Shown here: positions 1 to 9,286 of the stretch, one piece after another | How the letters are laid out: each line of letters starts with the position of its first letter | Position numbering within the stretch: position 1 is the first letter of the stretch | Source: Clostridiaceae bacterium | GTDB lineage: Bacteria; Bacillota; Clostridia; Oscillospirales; Acutalibacteraceae | DNA length: 64,000 nt | NCBI GenBank assembly: GCA_021769555.1 | Contig: JAETSR010000011.1 | Coordinates: 1 to 64,000, forward strand | Direction: 5' to 3' | The notes under the pieces: model-generated | What the model saw: the letters and a program-made list of their open reading frames with translations, nothing else | What the model was told of the DNA's origin: nothing | The model's database searches: none | Translations under genes and position numbers: made by a program

Positions 1-792
1 CAGTATCTATGGAAAAACCCCGGGCTGGATTTACAGAGGCTCCCGGCAGGAAGCGAGTACGACCCGAACTTCTACGGAGGCATTGATGAGCTGCTTCCCA
101 ATGACGTGCCCGAAACAATAGGAGGAAAAGAGCTCCCGGACCATGGGGAGCTCTGGACTATGGCCCTGAACTATGAGATTCGGGGAGAAAGCGTTATATT
201 GTCCGGGACACTGCCTGTTTGCGGGCTTCAATATGAGAGGGCCATAGAACTGAGTACAGACGGCCCGGAGCTTAAAATCAGGTACAGAATTACAAATCCA
301 ACTGACAAAAGTATAGACTTTCTCTGGAAATTCCACGCAGCGCTGAATATCAGGGAGGGAGACGAAATCATCTGCCCGGCTGAAACTGCCGTGCCTGCCG
401 GGGCCGAATGGTCCAGGTGGAAAGAAGTCAGGCCGTTCAAGTGGCCGAAGACAGAGGGACAGAGAGCCGATATCATACCGCCAAAGGGCTCGTATATGGA
501 TTTTCTCTATCTATATGATTTGAGGGCCGGGTATATGGGCTGGCAGAGGCCGGGTGCGGACCTGGCATTCATGTACAGCTTTGACAGAAACATATTCCCA
601 TACTGCTGGTACTTTGCCTCCTACGGCGGCTTCTTCGGGCACTATACAGCCGTGCTTGAGCCTTGTACCGCAATGCCCTGCTCCCTTAAAGAGGCCTCTG
701 CCGCCGGGCAGTGCTCGGTGCTGAAGGCGGGGGAAACGGTGGAGACCACCGTGCGGGTCTATGCGGGAACAAGGAGCGGACTTGAACTATAA
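1..792 (+). CDS. Aldose 1-epimerase (galactose mutarotase)-like protein, 5' end missing
   Basis: The reading frame is open from the first base, so the start lies upstream of the window; 263 residues are visible. The visible part opens with a YGGIDELLPND segment, followed by a beta-rich region with a DHGELW motif, a layout seen in aldose epimerase / galactose-mutarotase-like sugar-binding proteins, which interconvert sugar anomers or bind sugars in the cytoplasm. No signal peptide can be judged because the start is absent. It converges on the IclR gene, overlapping its end by six bases. The neighbouring dehydrogenase, dehydratase, aldolase and alpha-galactosidase suggest a role in the same sugar pathway. 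Family is inferred from motifs; substrate unknown. Confidence 0.6.
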   Translation, partial: QYLWKNPGLDLQRLPAGSEYDPNFYGGIDELLPNDVPETIGGKELPDHGELWTMALNYEIRGESVILSGTLPVCGLQYERAIELSTDGPELKIRYRITNPTDKSIDFLWKFHAALNIREGDEIICPAETAVPAGAEWSRWKEVRPFKWPKTEGQRADIIPPKGSYMDFLYLYDLRAGYMGWQRPGADLAFMYSFDRNIFPYCWYFASYGGFFGHYTAVLEPCTAMPCSLKEASAAGQCSVLKAGETVETTVRVYAGTRSGLEL

Positions 793-1533
793 CACCCGCT
801 CAAGGCGCTGCTTGGCGTCCAGAAGGGGCTGCTTCATCTGCTCAAGCTCTGCTTGGGTGCGCATTGCCGGCACAGAGAGGCTCAGCCCCAGATAGACGCT
901 GCCGGAACGCTCCATAACCGGGACGGCTATGCACCGAATGCCCAGGGAGGACTCCTCGCACTCATACGCAAAGCCCTGGGCGCGGACCTCATGCAGCTGA
1001 GACAGAAGGAGCTCCGGGTCGGTAATAGTGCGGGGGGTCAGCTGCTGCATACCGCCCGGAGGAAAAAGCCCGCGTATCTCTTCGTCGGACATTCCCGACA
1101 GCAGGGCTTTGCCCAGCGCCGTAGCATGGGCTGGCAGGCGCTTGCCAATGCTTGAGGACATAGGGACCAGCGGGGCGCTGCCGCATTTGCTCAGGTACAC
1201 GACATCCGAGCCGTCCAAAACGGCCAGATGTGAGGTCTCCTTAACAGTATCGGCCAGCTCCTTGAGCACATCCTGGGAGTACAGGAAGAAGTCGCTGTTT
1301 TCAATGAATCTGGAGCCTATCTCAAAGGGCCTCATGCCGATGACGAACCGGCCGTTCGCCCCGCGCTTTACGTAGTTCATATTCACAAAGGTCATAAGCA
1401 GGGAATAGGCGCTGCTTTTCGCCATCTGCATATGAGCGCATATTTCAGGAAGGGTAACCCCTTCGGGCTGCTCCGAGATATATTCCAGTATGAGAAGGGC
1501 CTTTTCCAACATCCGGTGATTTTTAATCTCCAT
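787..1533 (-). CDS. IclR-family transcriptional regulator
   Basis: A 248-residue protein with an N-terminal winged helix-turn-helix (about residues 5-65, including LPEICAHMQMAKSSAYSLL) and a C-terminal effector-binding GAF-like domain with the LPAHATALGKALLS and ECEESSLGIRCIAVPV blocks typical of IclR proteins. IclR proteins usually repress or activate adjacent catabolic genes in response to a small acid or sugar derivative. The frame is open far upstream, but the start at 1533 is chosen because an AAAGGTGG ribosome site sits six bases before it and the protein then has the usual family length. It is divergent from the dehydrogenase-dehydratase-aldolase genes, which it most likely controls. 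Confidence 0.88.
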   Translation of the reverse strand: MEIKNHRMLEKALLILEYISEQPEGVTLPEICAHMQMAKSSAYSLLMTFVNMNYVKRGANGRFVIGMRPFEIGSRFIENSDFFLYSQDVLKELADTVKETSHLAVLDGSDVVYLSKCGSAPLVPMSSSIGKRLPAHATALGKALLSGMSDEEIRGLFPPGGMQQLTPRTITDPELLLSQLHEVRAQGFAYECEESSLGIRCIAVPVMERSGSVYLGLSLSVPAMRTQAELEQMKQPLLDAKQRLERVL

Positions 1534-1588
1534 GCTTTTCCACCTTTTCATGAGAGGCTGATAGAGCCAAAATATATTCTTTTCTCTC

Positions 1589-1616
1589 ATTATACTGAAA
1601 AAACGGAAAAAATCAA
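1589..1616 (-). promoter_or_regulatory. SigA-type promoter of the iclR-like gene
   Basis: On the minus strand a TTGATT -35 (1616-1611) and a perfect TATAAT -10 (1594-1589) are 16 bases apart, placing the start near 1582, about 50 bases before the IclR start codon. The element lies in the 114-base divergent gap, so an IclR operator is expected close by. Confidence 0.6.
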
Positions 1617-1647
1617 CTAAAACTAATGTTATGATTGGAGGAACGGT

Positions 1648-2682
1648 ATGAAAGCGGCAGTTTGGACAGATATCGGCAAGATAGAGATTAGGGAAGTGCC
1701 GGTCCCGGAGCCTGGGCCGGGGGAGGTGCTGGTAAAGGTGCGTTCCGCGGGAGTATGCCGGACCGACCTTGAGGTTATCACAGGTAAGTTCAAGTACGGA
1801 CGCCCGCCCCATATCCTGGGCCATGAGATTGCAGGGGAGGTAGCAGTGCTGGGCAGCGGCGTAAGGCGCGCAAAGCCGGGGGACCGTGTGGTTATTGAGA
1901 CCTCCATCGGGTGCGGCGTCTGCCCGGAGTGCAGGAGAGGGGACAGGCACCTTTGCAGCAAAATGGAGGAAATAGGCACAGCGCCCCACCAGGGAGGGTA
2001 CGCACAGTACGTCAAGGCCCCTGAGGATAATCTGGTGCCCATCCCGGACAATGTGGGCTTTGACGAGGCCGGGATAGTGGAGAGCGTTGTATGCCCCATA
2101 GGCGGCCTGATGCGCCTGGGCGTAGGCTTCGGCGAGACTGTATTGGTATACGGAGTAGGTCCCGCCGGTATCGCTTTTATCCAAGGGGCGAAAGCCATGG
2201 GCGCGGGGGAGGTAATAGCCGTGGCGCGGAACCGGGAACGCCTGGAGCGGGCCGGAAGGATGGGCGCGGACAGGCTGATTTGCTCTGGAACCGAAAATGT
2301 TCTGGACAAGGTAATGGAGTACACAGGGGGCCGAGGCGCCGACACGGTATGTGAGGCGGCGGGCAGCGGGGCCACCACCCGCTCGGCCTTTGAGTGTGTG
2401 AAGCGTGCGGGGCGCGTACTGCTGTACGGACTGCCCCCCGAGGAGCAGTCGAGGGAGTTTTCGAGCCTGGACATTATCATGAAGCAGCTTGAGGTCCACG
2501 GAATACTTGGCAATCCCCATGTCTGGGAGCCGCTTCTGTCCCTGGTTTCCCAGGGGAGGATACGCCTCAGGGAGATGGTGGACGCGGTGCTGCCGCTGGA
2601 CGAGCTGAAGGAGGCCTTCAGGCTGATGGACGACCCGGTTAAAAAACCATTGAAAATCGTAGTCCATCCATGGGATGAGTAA
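1648..2682 (+). CDS. Zinc-dependent medium-chain alcohol/polyol dehydrogenase
   Basis: A 344-residue MDR-superfamily enzyme that oxidises a sugar, polyol or sugar-acid hydroxyl group with NAD(P). Catalytic zinc ligands are visible as Cys37, His59 and Glu60 (GHE motif), the structural zinc site as Cys89, Cys92, Cys95 and Cys103 (CGVCPECxxGxxHLC), and a Rossmann nucleotide fold near residues 165-195 (VYGVGPAG). The start has a TTGGAGG ribosome site. It is the first gene after the divergent IclR gene and is followed after 32 bases by the enolase-superfamily enzyme, so the two are probably cotranscribed. It resembles sorbitol and threonine dehydrogenases; the substrate cannot be read from the sequence. 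Confidence 0.88.
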   Translation: MKAAVWTDIGKIEIREVPVPEPGPGEVLVKVRSAGVCRTDLEVITGKFKYGRPPHILGHEIAGEVAVLGSGVRRAKPGDRVVIETSIGCGVCPECRRGDRHLCSKMEEIGTAPHQGGYAQYVKAPEDNLVPIPDNVGFDEAGIVESVVCPIGGLMRLGVGFGETVLVYGVGPAGIAFIQGAKAMGAGEVIAVARNRERLERAGRMGADRLICSGTENVLDKVMEYTGGRGADTVCEAAGSGATTRSAFECVKRAGRVLLYGLPPEEQSREFSSLDIIMKQLEVHGILGNPHVWEPLLSLVSQGRIRLREMVDAVLPLDELKEAFRLMDDPVKKPLKIVVHPWDE

Positions 2683-2714
2683 GACACTGGATTTATGGAG
2701 AAAGGAAAACGCAT

Positions 2715-3839
2715 ATGATAATAACGGATGTTGAGGCAGTTATAGTCAGACAGCATAGTGAAATCGAGATGATTGGAGACGGCAGCCAGGACACGGTGGT
2801 GATTCTGGTGCACACGGAGGACGGAATAACCGGCGTTGCAGAGGTGGACTCCTCGCCCTATGGGGTGAAGACGGTCATCGAGATGCCGGACTCGCATATG
2901 GTCTGCCGGGGGCTCAGGGAAATCGTAGTAGGAGAGGACACCTTCGAGGTGGAAAAAATATGGAGAAAGATGTATGAAATGAGCCTTTACCACGGCAGGC
3001 GGGGCCTTGTGATACACGCCATGAGCGGGATAGACATGGCCATTTGGGACGCCATCGGGAAAAAGCTCTCCCTGCCCGTGTCAAAGCTGCTTGGCGGCAC
3101 ATATAGAAATAAAATACAGGCATATTGCAGCGTCCTTATGCCTGAAACGGAAAAGGAGATATATGAGCTTGTAGAGCGGCATATGCAAAAGGGATACCGG
3201 GGCATGAAGCTGGGCTGGGGCGCTTTAGGACAGAGCTTTGAGAAGGACCTGCAGCTGGTGAAATGGGCAAGGAAGGCCCTGGGAGACGATAAATACCTGA
3301 TGATAGACATAGGAATGAAGTGGAGGGACGTAAAGGGCGCTGTCAAGACCGCCAAGGCCATGGAGAAGTACGGCGTGCACTGGATAGAGGAGCCCTTCCA
3401 CCCCGACGACCTGGACGCCTACGCAAGGCTTGCCGCCTCCACGTCCATCCATATAGCGGGCGGCGAGGAGGTGGGGACCATCCATGAGTATATAGAGCTC
3501 CTTGAGAAAAACTGTGTGGACATCGTTCAGCCGGACCTCAGCCGGTGCGGCGGGCTGACAGTGGCGAGAAAGCTTGCGGATATCTGTGAGCGAAAAAGGG
3601 TGACTGTAATACCCCATGCCTTCAAGACCCACCTGCTCATGGCCGCAACCCTGCAGTTTATCGCCAGCCTGCCTGACGCCTGGTATTTGGAGTTCTGCGA
3701 GCAGGACACGGTGCTCAGGAGGGAGCTGACATCGTCGATGTTCCGGGTGGATGACGAGGGCTTTGTGGATATCCCTCAGGCTCCTGGATTTGGGATAGAG
3801 CTTGATTTTGACGCCCTTGAGCGCTATAGGGCGGACTAA
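2715..3839 (+). CDS. Mandelate racemase / muconate lactonizing enzyme family protein (putative sugar-acid dehydratase)
   Basis: A 374-residue enolase-superfamily enzyme with the N-terminal capping domain and a C-terminal TIM barrel. The likely magnesium ligands are Asp198, Glu225 (IEEPF) and Glu251 (GGEE). A general base lysine, Lys165, lies in MKLGWG, and an Asp274/His301 dyad (QPD, PHAFKT) is present as in the mandelate racemase subgroup. The usual KxK is reduced to K-x-G, as in several acid-sugar dehydratases. These enzymes abstract the proton next to a carboxylate, commonly dehydrating hexonates or hexarates to 2-keto-3-deoxy acids. The next gene is a KDG-aldolase-type protein, which supports that role. 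The exact substrate is unknown. Confidence 0.85.
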   Translation: MIITDVEAVIVRQHSEIEMIGDGSQDTVVILVHTEDGITGVAEVDSSPYGVKTVIEMPDSHMVCRGLREIVVGEDTFEVEKIWRKMYEMSLYHGRRGLVIHAMSGIDMAIWDAIGKKLSLPVSKLLGGTYRNKIQAYCSVLMPETEKEIYELVERHMQKGYRGMKLGWGALGQSFEKDLQLVKWARKALGDDKYLMIDIGMKWRDVKGAVKTAKAMEKYGVHWIEEPFHPDDLDAYARLAASTSIHIAGGEEVGTIHEYIELLEKNCVDIVQPDLSRCGGLTVARKLADICERKRVTVIPHAFKTHLLMAATLQFIASLPDAWYLEFCEQDTVLRRELTSSMFRVDDEGFVDIPQAPGFGIELDFDALERYRAD

Positions 3840-3856
3840 CATAAGGGGGGATTGCT

Positions 3857-4771
3857 TTGAAGGGAAAAGACAGACGATTTCAGGGGCCGTACGGTATTGT
3901 CCCCACGCCGTTTATGCAGGATGGACGAGTTGATTACCGGCAAATCGAGGGCATGGTGGACGGGCTCTGCGGCACGGAGCTGGCGGGGATAGTGGTATGC
4001 GGCTCCACAAGCGAATTTGTCATGCTCTCCGCAGAGGAGAACAAGGAGATAATGCGCATAGCGTCCGAAACCATAAACGGGCGTAAGCCACTGATATGCG
4101 GAGCAACAGGCCCGGATGGGCGGGCCTGCCGGGATTATCTTCTGCACATGTCAAAGCTCGGGGCACAGGGGGCGCTTATCGCCCCGCCCTACTATTTCAA
4201 GTACGGCGGCGAAGAGGTCGTGGAATTTTACCGAAGCCTGGGCGGGGCTGACTGCGGCGCCGCGGTGATAGCGTATCAGATACCGGACTTCTCTTCGCCT
4301 ATACCCCTGGATAAAATGCAGGAGCTTATGAGCCTGCCCTGGGTTTGCGGGCTGAAGAACAGCAGCGCCAATATAAAGCAGATAATGCACCAAATAGATA
4401 TGCGCAATGAGTTAAGGGAGGATTTCTCCATACTGACCGGTACGGACGACGCTCTGACAGCTTGTCTTTTCGGCGGCTGTGACGGCAGCTTCACAGCTCT
4501 GGCGGCGCTGTTTCCTAAGACCATTGTGGAGATATACAAGGCCGTCCGGCTGGGGGACAGAGAGGAGGCGGCACGCCTTCAGAGCCGTCTGCTGCATGTG
4601 ACGAGGCTTGCGGACCTTCTGCCATTCCCTGTGGGATATAAGCTCCTTGCGGAGGCAGCGGCAGGTATGAAAACCTCATACCGCCAGCCGGTGGGAGAAC
4701 AGGGGAAGAAGCGGATGGGAGAAATCAAAAGGGAGATGGAGGCGCTTTTGCGCGAGAGCGGGATATGCTGA
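3857..4771 (+). CDS. DapA/NanA-family lyase or aldolase (putative 2-keto-3-deoxy sugar-acid aldolase)
   Basis: A 304-residue class I aldolase-superfamily TIM barrel. The Schiff-base lysine is Lys167 in GLKNSS and the catalytic tyrosine is Tyr140 in AYQIP, where most relatives have YNxP; the GSTSEF loop at 49-54 replaces the GTTGE of DapA. Family members condense or split pyruvate adducts. Because a sugar-acid dehydratase gene precedes it and lysine genes are absent, cleavage of a 2-keto-3-deoxy acid to pyruvate and an aldehyde is more likely than lysine synthesis. The start is a TTG placed after an AAGGGGGG ribosome site. The end overlaps the next gene by seven bases. Confidence 0.85.
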   Translation: MKGKDRRFQGPYGIVPTPFMQDGRVDYRQIEGMVDGLCGTELAGIVVCGSTSEFVMLSAEENKEIMRIASETINGRKPLICGATGPDGRACRDYLLHMSKLGAQGALIAPPYYFKYGGEEVVEFYRSLGGADCGAAVIAYQIPDFSSPIPLDKMQELMSLPWVCGLKNSSANIKQIMHQIDMRNELREDFSILTGTDDALTACLFGGCDGSFTALAALFPKTIVEIYKAVRLGDREEAARLQSRLLHVTRLADLLPFPVGYKLLAEAAAGMKTSYRQPVGEQGKKRMGEIKREMEALLRESGIC

Positions 4772-6537
4772 GCGGAGAACAGGAGAGAAGGCCAAAAAGG
4801 CCGGTGCTCACTGGGATAACCAGAAGGATGTTTTTGTCTATAATAATATTCAGCACGGTGATAACGCTGCTCAGTACAGCGGTGCTGACCGTTATCAGCA
4901 GCCGCTACCTGTCCCAAAGCCTCAGGGAGCAGCTGGACGACCAGACCCAGCAGATTATCAATATCTATGACCAGCAGATGGGCGCGCTGAGCTCCGCTGT
5001 ATTGACGGCCAACAATCATAGCGGGGTGAAGGCGCTTGTAAGCGGCTCATACTCGGGCTATGAGGCGTATACGGTTTCCCGGGATTCCTATAATTATATC
5101 TGCTCTGTAAGCAATATGAACAGGTTTATGAATATGTATCTGTTCATACCCGGCCAAAACTATGTGATGGGCTCATCCAGGGACGACGTGTCAAGCAGCT
5201 TTGACATTGCCGCCTCGCCGAACACGGCCCGATGGTATGCTGAAATCCTTGATAATCACTCTGTGGTGAATATAAGGTCTGATTTTATAAGGCCGGTTTC
5301 AGGCGGGGAGAGCTGCTTTGCCTATATCATGACACTATACGCTACCTCCGACTGGACTATAAAGGGCTTCATCGCGGCGACGCTTGAAAAGGATTTTCTG
5401 GACGGCCTTCTCCAGGACACCTTTCTTGAGGACAGCGGATTCCTCCTTATTATGGACAAGGAGGGCGGCATTGCCTACGCTTCAAGTCAGGAGCTGGTGG
5501 ACAGGAACTCAGATATCATACCGCCGCCTGAATATTTTGAGGACAGGCCCGGGATGGTGAGAAACACCGGCCTCAGTCAATATTACATGGTCTCGAACGT
5601 GTCGGAATACGGAGGGCTCAGGTTTATTGCCTTTGCGGACAGAAGCGAGCTCAATGCCGCCGTCACAAAGCTCCTGCTTGTGACGCTGATTTTCTCCTGG
5701 CTTATACTTCTGCTTGTGTTCACCGGGGCCTATGTGATTTCAAAAAATATCTCCAGGCCAATACGGGAGATAACGGCGTTTATCCACCATCTTGAGCAGA
5801 ACAGCTTTAACGGCAGGCTGTCTATAAACAGGAACGACGAGATAGGAGAGCTGGCAGCTTCCTTTAACGCCATGCTGGACTCCGTGCAGGAAAATCAAAT
5901 CCTCCGCCGCCAGGCCCAGCTGAACGCCCTGCAAAAGCAGATAGACCCCCATTTCCTTTTCAACACGCTTGAGGCCGTCAAGGCGCTGGCAATACGGCAG
6001 GACACTCAGGCGGCCTGCTCCGCGCTGCAGAGCCTTGGGGACATGTTCAGGTATAATACCAATAGGGATAACAGCTCCGTCACAACGCTGCAAAGCGAGC
6101 TGAGGCATGTGCAGAACTATCTGCTTATTCAGAGGCTGAGATTTGGCGAGAGGCTCCGCTATGAAATCGACGCTGACCCGGAGCTGCTGGAATGTGAGAC
6201 GCTGAAGTTTATTCTGCAGCCCATTGTGGAGAACTCCATACGCTACGCAATGGAGCCTATGGAATGCTCGTATCTCCTTAGGATAAGCATTCGGGCACAG
6301 GGGGAAGACGTCCTCATCGAGGTCGCCGACAACGGCCCGGGGATAGAGAAGGACAGGCTTTCCCGGCTTCAAAGCTTTTTGGAAAACGAAGGGGAGCAGG
6401 GAGATTTCGGCATTGGAATGAAAAATATAGCCCAAAGGCTCCGGCTGCACTTCCCAGGGCCATACGGCCTGAGGATATCCAGTGTGGAGGGGCAGGGCAC
6501 AACGGTGCGTATACTGCTTCCGAAAAGGGTGAAATAA
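4765..6537 (+). CDS. YesM-type sensor histidine kinase
   Basis: A 590-residue membrane kinase. A first membrane helix lies near residues 22-45, followed by a roughly 250-residue extracellular sensor region, a second helix near 305-328, a HAMP linker, a His_kinase domain with the phospho-accepting His396 in QIDPHFLFN, and a GHKL ATPase domain with NSIRYA and DNGPGI boxes. The architecture is that of the YesM/LytS class, which usually senses carbohydrate availability at the cell surface and phosphorylates an AraC-type response regulator. Its start overlaps the aldolase stop, indicating translational coupling, and its partner regulator follows two bases later. Confidence 0.92.
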   Translation: MLSGEQERRPKRPVLTGITRRMFLSIIIFSTVITLLSTAVLTVISSRYLSQSLREQLDDQTQQIINIYDQQMGALSSAVLTANNHSGVKALVSGSYSGYEAYTVSRDSYNYICSVSNMNRFMNMYLFIPGQNYVMGSSRDDVSSSFDIAASPNTARWYAEILDNHSVVNIRSDFIRPVSGGESCFAYIMTLYATSDWTIKGFIAATLEKDFLDGLLQDTFLEDSGFLLIMDKEGGIAYASSQELVDRNSDIIPPPEYFEDRPGMVRNTGLSQYYMVSNVSEYGGLRFIAFADRSELNAAVTKLLLVTLIFSWLILLLVFTGAYVISKNISRPIREITAFIHHLEQNSFNGRLSINRNDEIGELAASFNAMLDSVQENQILRRQAQLNALQKQIDPHFLFNTLEAVKALAIRQDTQAACSALQSLGDMFRYNTNRDNSSVTTLQSELRHVQNYLLIQRLRFGERLRYEIDADPELLECETLKFILQPIVENSIRYAMEPMECSYLLRISIRAQGEDVLIEVADNGPGIEKDRLSRLQSFLENEGEQGDFGIGMKNIAQRLRLHFPGPYGLRISSVEGQGTTVRILLPKRVK

Positions 6538-6539
6538 GT

Positions 6540-7244
6540 ATGTTCAGAGTGCTGCTTGTGGATGATGAAGAGCTGGTGCGGGTCAGTATAGGGTTTTCTG
6601 TCCGCGGGGCTATGGATAATGTGGGCGTTGTGGGAGAGGCCGCAAACGGGCTTGAGGGGCTGAAGCTCATAAGGGAGAGCCGCCCGGACATCGTAATTAC
6701 AGATATCCGTATGCCAAAGCTGGACGGCCTGGAAATGATACGCATGATTCGGGAAGAAAATCTGGATGTGGAGGTCGTGGTGCTCAGCGGCTATGCCGAT
6801 TTTGAATACGCAAGGCAGGCGATGAAATACGGCGTGACAGATTATCTCTTAAAGCCTGTAGAGACAGAAAGCCTCAGGGAGACCCTGGGGGTCTGCATAG
6901 AGCGTATAGCAAAGAGGCGGAACCTTGTGCAGGAGGAGAAGCTTTCAAAGCGGGTGATAGCGTATATCGACGGCCATTATCAGGAGGATATCTTCCTGGA
7001 CAAGCTGGCGGAGGAATTTGGCTCCAGCAGCAAGTACCTCTCGTCGCTTATCAAGAATGAGACCGGTAAGAAGTTTTCCGTCTACCTTACGGAGCTCAGG
7101 ATAAGGCGGGCGGAGGACCTGCTGCTGCATACTGAGCTTGGCGTAAAAGAGATAGCGGCTTCTGTGGGCTATAGTGACCAGCGGTATTTTAACCGGATAT
7201 TCAAAAAGCTGACGGGGAAAACGCCGACTCAGTACCGGGAGTGA
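6540..7244 (+). CDS. YesN-type response regulator with AraC DNA-binding domain
   Basis: A 234-residue regulator with an N-terminal receiver domain (phospho-acceptor Asp55 in VITDIRMP, Lys in LLKPVE) and a C-terminal pair of AraC-type helix-turn-helix motifs ending in the signature VGYSDQRYFNRIFKKLTGKTP. It is shorter than many YesN proteins (around 500 residues) because the middle linker is missing. It pairs with the YesM-type kinase just upstream and probably activates the ABC-transporter genes that start after the terminator. Targets are inferred from position. Confidence 0.93.
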   Translation: MFRVLLVDDEELVRVSIGFSVRGAMDNVGVVGEAANGLEGLKLIRESRPDIVITDIRMPKLDGLEMIRMIREENLDVEVVVLSGYADFEYARQAMKYGVTDYLLKPVETESLRETLGVCIERIAKRRNLVQEEKLSKRVIAYIDGHYQEDIFLDKLAEEFGSSSKYLSSLIKNETGKKFSVYLTELRIRRAEDLLLHTELGVKEIAASVGYSDQRYFNRIFKKLTGKTPTQYRE

Positions 7245-7277
7245 GCCGGGAACTCGCATTTTATACAAAAATAGGAG

Positions 7278-7322
7278 AAAAAGGACTCCAATATGGATTT
7301 TATCCACATTGGAGTCCTTTTT
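7278..7322 (+). terminator. Intrinsic terminator after the YesM/YesN pair
   Basis: Near-perfect stem (arms 7278-7297 and 7303-7322, one A-C mismatch, five-base loop). The arm ends in five T residues on both strands, so it could work in either direction. It separates the regulatory operon from the transporter operon. Confidence 0.85.
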
Positions 7323-7328
7323 GTCTAA

Positions 7329-7356
7329 TTGAAAATCACCAAGCGGAGTGTATAAT
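7329..7356 (+). promoter_or_regulatory. Promoter of the ABC-importer operon
   Basis: TTGAAA (7329-7334) and TATAAT (7351-7356) are 16 bases apart, placing the transcription start near 7363. It lies directly after the terminator, so the transporter genes form their own unit, probably activated by the AraC-type regulator upstream. Confidence 0.7.
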
Positions 7357-7401
7357 TATATTTAGAAGATGTACAAACAGACTGAACAGGGGATGATAAA
7401 C

Positions 7402-8349
7402 ATGCAAAGGACAGCGGTGCAAAAGGCCGCGGCACATAGGGAGCGCCGGCGGCTTATAAAAAAATACAGGTGGCTGTACCTGTTTGCCCTCCCGGGAGTG
7501 GTGGTGCTCATACTGTTTGCCTATCTGCCCATGGTGGGGCTGGTGATGGCCTTCCAGCAGTATGACCCGGTTTCGGGATTTCTGGGAAGCCCGTGGGTGG
7601 GCCTCTACAACTTCCAGAGGCTGTTCAATACCCCGACCTTCGGAAGGGCTTTCCGAAATACCCTGATTATCAGCACGCTGAAACTGGTTATCTGCTTCCC
7701 AATGCCAATACTGGTGTCACTGCTGATAAATGAGATACGAAGGTCGCGCATTAAGAAGACCATACAGACGGTGGTGTACATACCGAACTTTGTTTCCTGG
7801 GTAATAGCGGCCGGACTCTGGTACTCGCTTCTTGGAAATTCCGGCGTGGTGAACAATGTGCTGACGAGCCTGGGAATAATAGAAGAGCCGGTGCTCTTTA
7901 TGCAGAGCCTGGGGTGGTTCTACCCGGTCATACTCTTCACCGAGCTTTGGAAGACGCTGGGATATAACACGATATTCTATATGTCCGCAATGTCCGGTAT
8001 CTCCACAGAGCAGTACGAGGCGGCCATGATGGACGGCGCCGGGCGGTTCAAGCAGGCAATATACATCACTCTGCCGTCTATTTCAAAAACCATAGTGCTC
8101 ATGTTCATTCTGCAGGTGGGAAGCCTTATGAGCGCGGGGTTTGACCAGATGTGGACCATGTCGAACCTGGCGACAAGGGAGCTTTCCGATATCCTTGACA
8201 CGGCAGTGCTCCGCACCCTGACAAGCGGCACGATAAACGACCTGTCTGTAGGCGCCGCAATGGGGCTGTTTAAATCAGTGATATCCCTTGGCCTGTTTAT
8301 GGTGACTAATTTTCTGGCTGATAAGTTTGACCAGGGCTCGCTGGTCTGA
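7402..8349 (+). CDS. ABC sugar-importer permease, LplB/YtcP class (first subunit)
   Basis: A 315-residue inner-membrane permease with six predicted membrane helices and the binding-protein-dependent permease EAA loop (EQYEAAMMDGAGRFKQAIYITLPSI), which contacts the ATPase. It belongs to the class that imports oligosaccharides with a large lipoprotein binding subunit. The open frame also offers an ATG at 7369, but that lies only six bases after the predicted transcription start; the ATG at 7402 has an AGGGG ribosome site nine bases ahead and is preferred. The second permease follows. No ATPase gene is nearby, so a shared MsmX-type ATPase elsewhere is likely. Confidence 0.93.
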   Translation: MQRTAVQKAAAHRERRRLIKKYRWLYLFALPGVVVLILFAYLPMVGLVMAFQQYDPVSGFLGSPWVGLYNFQRLFNTPTFGRAFRNTLIISTLKLVICFPMPILVSLLINEIRRSRIKKTIQTVVYIPNFVSWVIAAGLWYSLLGNSGVVNNVLTSLGIIEEPVLFMQSLGWFYPVILFTELWKTLGYNTIFYMSAMSGISTEQYEAAMMDGAGRFKQAIYITLPSISKTIVLMFILQVGSLMSAGFDQMWTMSNLATRELSDILDTAVLRTLTSGTINDLSVGAAMGLFKSVISLGLFMVTNFLADKFDQGSLV

Positions 8350-8366
8350 GGAAAGGAGAGATAGAC

Positions 8367-9251
8367 TTGGACAAGATGAAACGCTCGGCAGGGGAGAGGG
8401 CCTTCGACATAATCAATCTGGTTTTGCTCTGCCTGTTCGCATTTGTCTGCCTGTACCCCTTTATCTACATTTTAGCCCTGTCGTTTAACGACGGCGTAGA
8501 CGCGATGAAGGGCGGGATATATTTCTTCCCGCGAAAGTTCACAATAGACAATTACCAGACGATTTTTAAGGATAAACGCCTGATAAACAGCCTGGGCGTC
8601 ACTGTGTTCCGCACAGTTGCAGGCACTGTCCTTGGAGTAATCTGCAACACGCTGTACGCCTATGCCATCAGCAAGACGGACCTGCCGTACCGCAAGGTGC
8701 TCAACTGGCTGATAGTTATACCCATGTACTTTGGCAGCAGCCTGATTCCGTACTACATCATATGCCAGCACCTAAATCTTATAAACAATATCTGGGTGTA
8801 CATTATTCCCTGGGCTGTCACGCCGTTCCATATCATGCTGCTGAGGATTGCCATAAAGGAGCTCCCGCCATCACTGGAGGAGAGCGCGGAGCTGGACGGG
8901 GCCAGCTATCCGATGATATTCACCAGGATAATCCTTCCGCTCATCGTGCCGGCCATTGCCACAGTGGCGCTGCTGTCCGGGCTGTTCCACTGGAACGACT
9001 GGTTTGACGGAACGGTAATGACGAATAAATCCACCCTATGGCCCTTGCAGACCCTGCTGCTCAATATAATACAGGGCGCGGACATGAGCAGCTTTATGAA
9101 GACCGGGCATACTCTGCGCAAGGTCTCCATTACAACAGAGTCGGTGAAAATGGCAATGCTCGTTTTCACTGTGCTGCCAATCTTCATGATATATCCGTTT
9201 GCACAAAAGTACTTTATTCGCGGCATGATGGTCGGTTCCGTAAAGGAATAA
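8367..9251 (+). CDS. ABC sugar-importer permease, YtcP class (second subunit)
   Basis: A 294-residue permease of the MalG-like type: a first helix near residues 15-37, five more helices, and an EAA loop with ESAELDGASYPMIFTRIILPL. It pairs with the upstream permease to form the membrane channel of a carbohydrate importer. The TTG start at 8367 is chosen because the AGGAG site lies eight bases before it, while the next ATG would be seventeen bases away. The binding-protein gene follows about 35 bases later. Confidence 0.93.
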   Translation: MDKMKRSAGERAFDIINLVLLCLFAFVCLYPFIYILALSFNDGVDAMKGGIYFFPRKFTIDNYQTIFKDKRLINSLGVTVFRTVAGTVLGVICNTLYAYAISKTDLPYRKVLNWLIVIPMYFGSSLIPYYIICQHLNLINNIWVYIIPWAVTPFHIMLLRIAIKELPPSLEESAELDGASYPMIFTRIILPLIVPAIATVALLSGLFHWNDWFDGTVMTNKSTLWPLQTLLLNIIQGADMSSFMKTGHTLRKVSITTESVKMAMLVFTVLPIFMIYPFAQKYFIRGMMVGSVKE

Positions 9252-9286
9252 CGGCTTCGTGAGATAAAATGAAAGGAAGTATCAAC

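Noticed and set aside
1534-2667. Minus-strand frame that extends the IclR gene to 626 residues
   Set aside because: The extra N-terminal part is antisense to the zinc dehydrogenase, has no family motif, and the IclR domain begins at a start with a good ribosome site.
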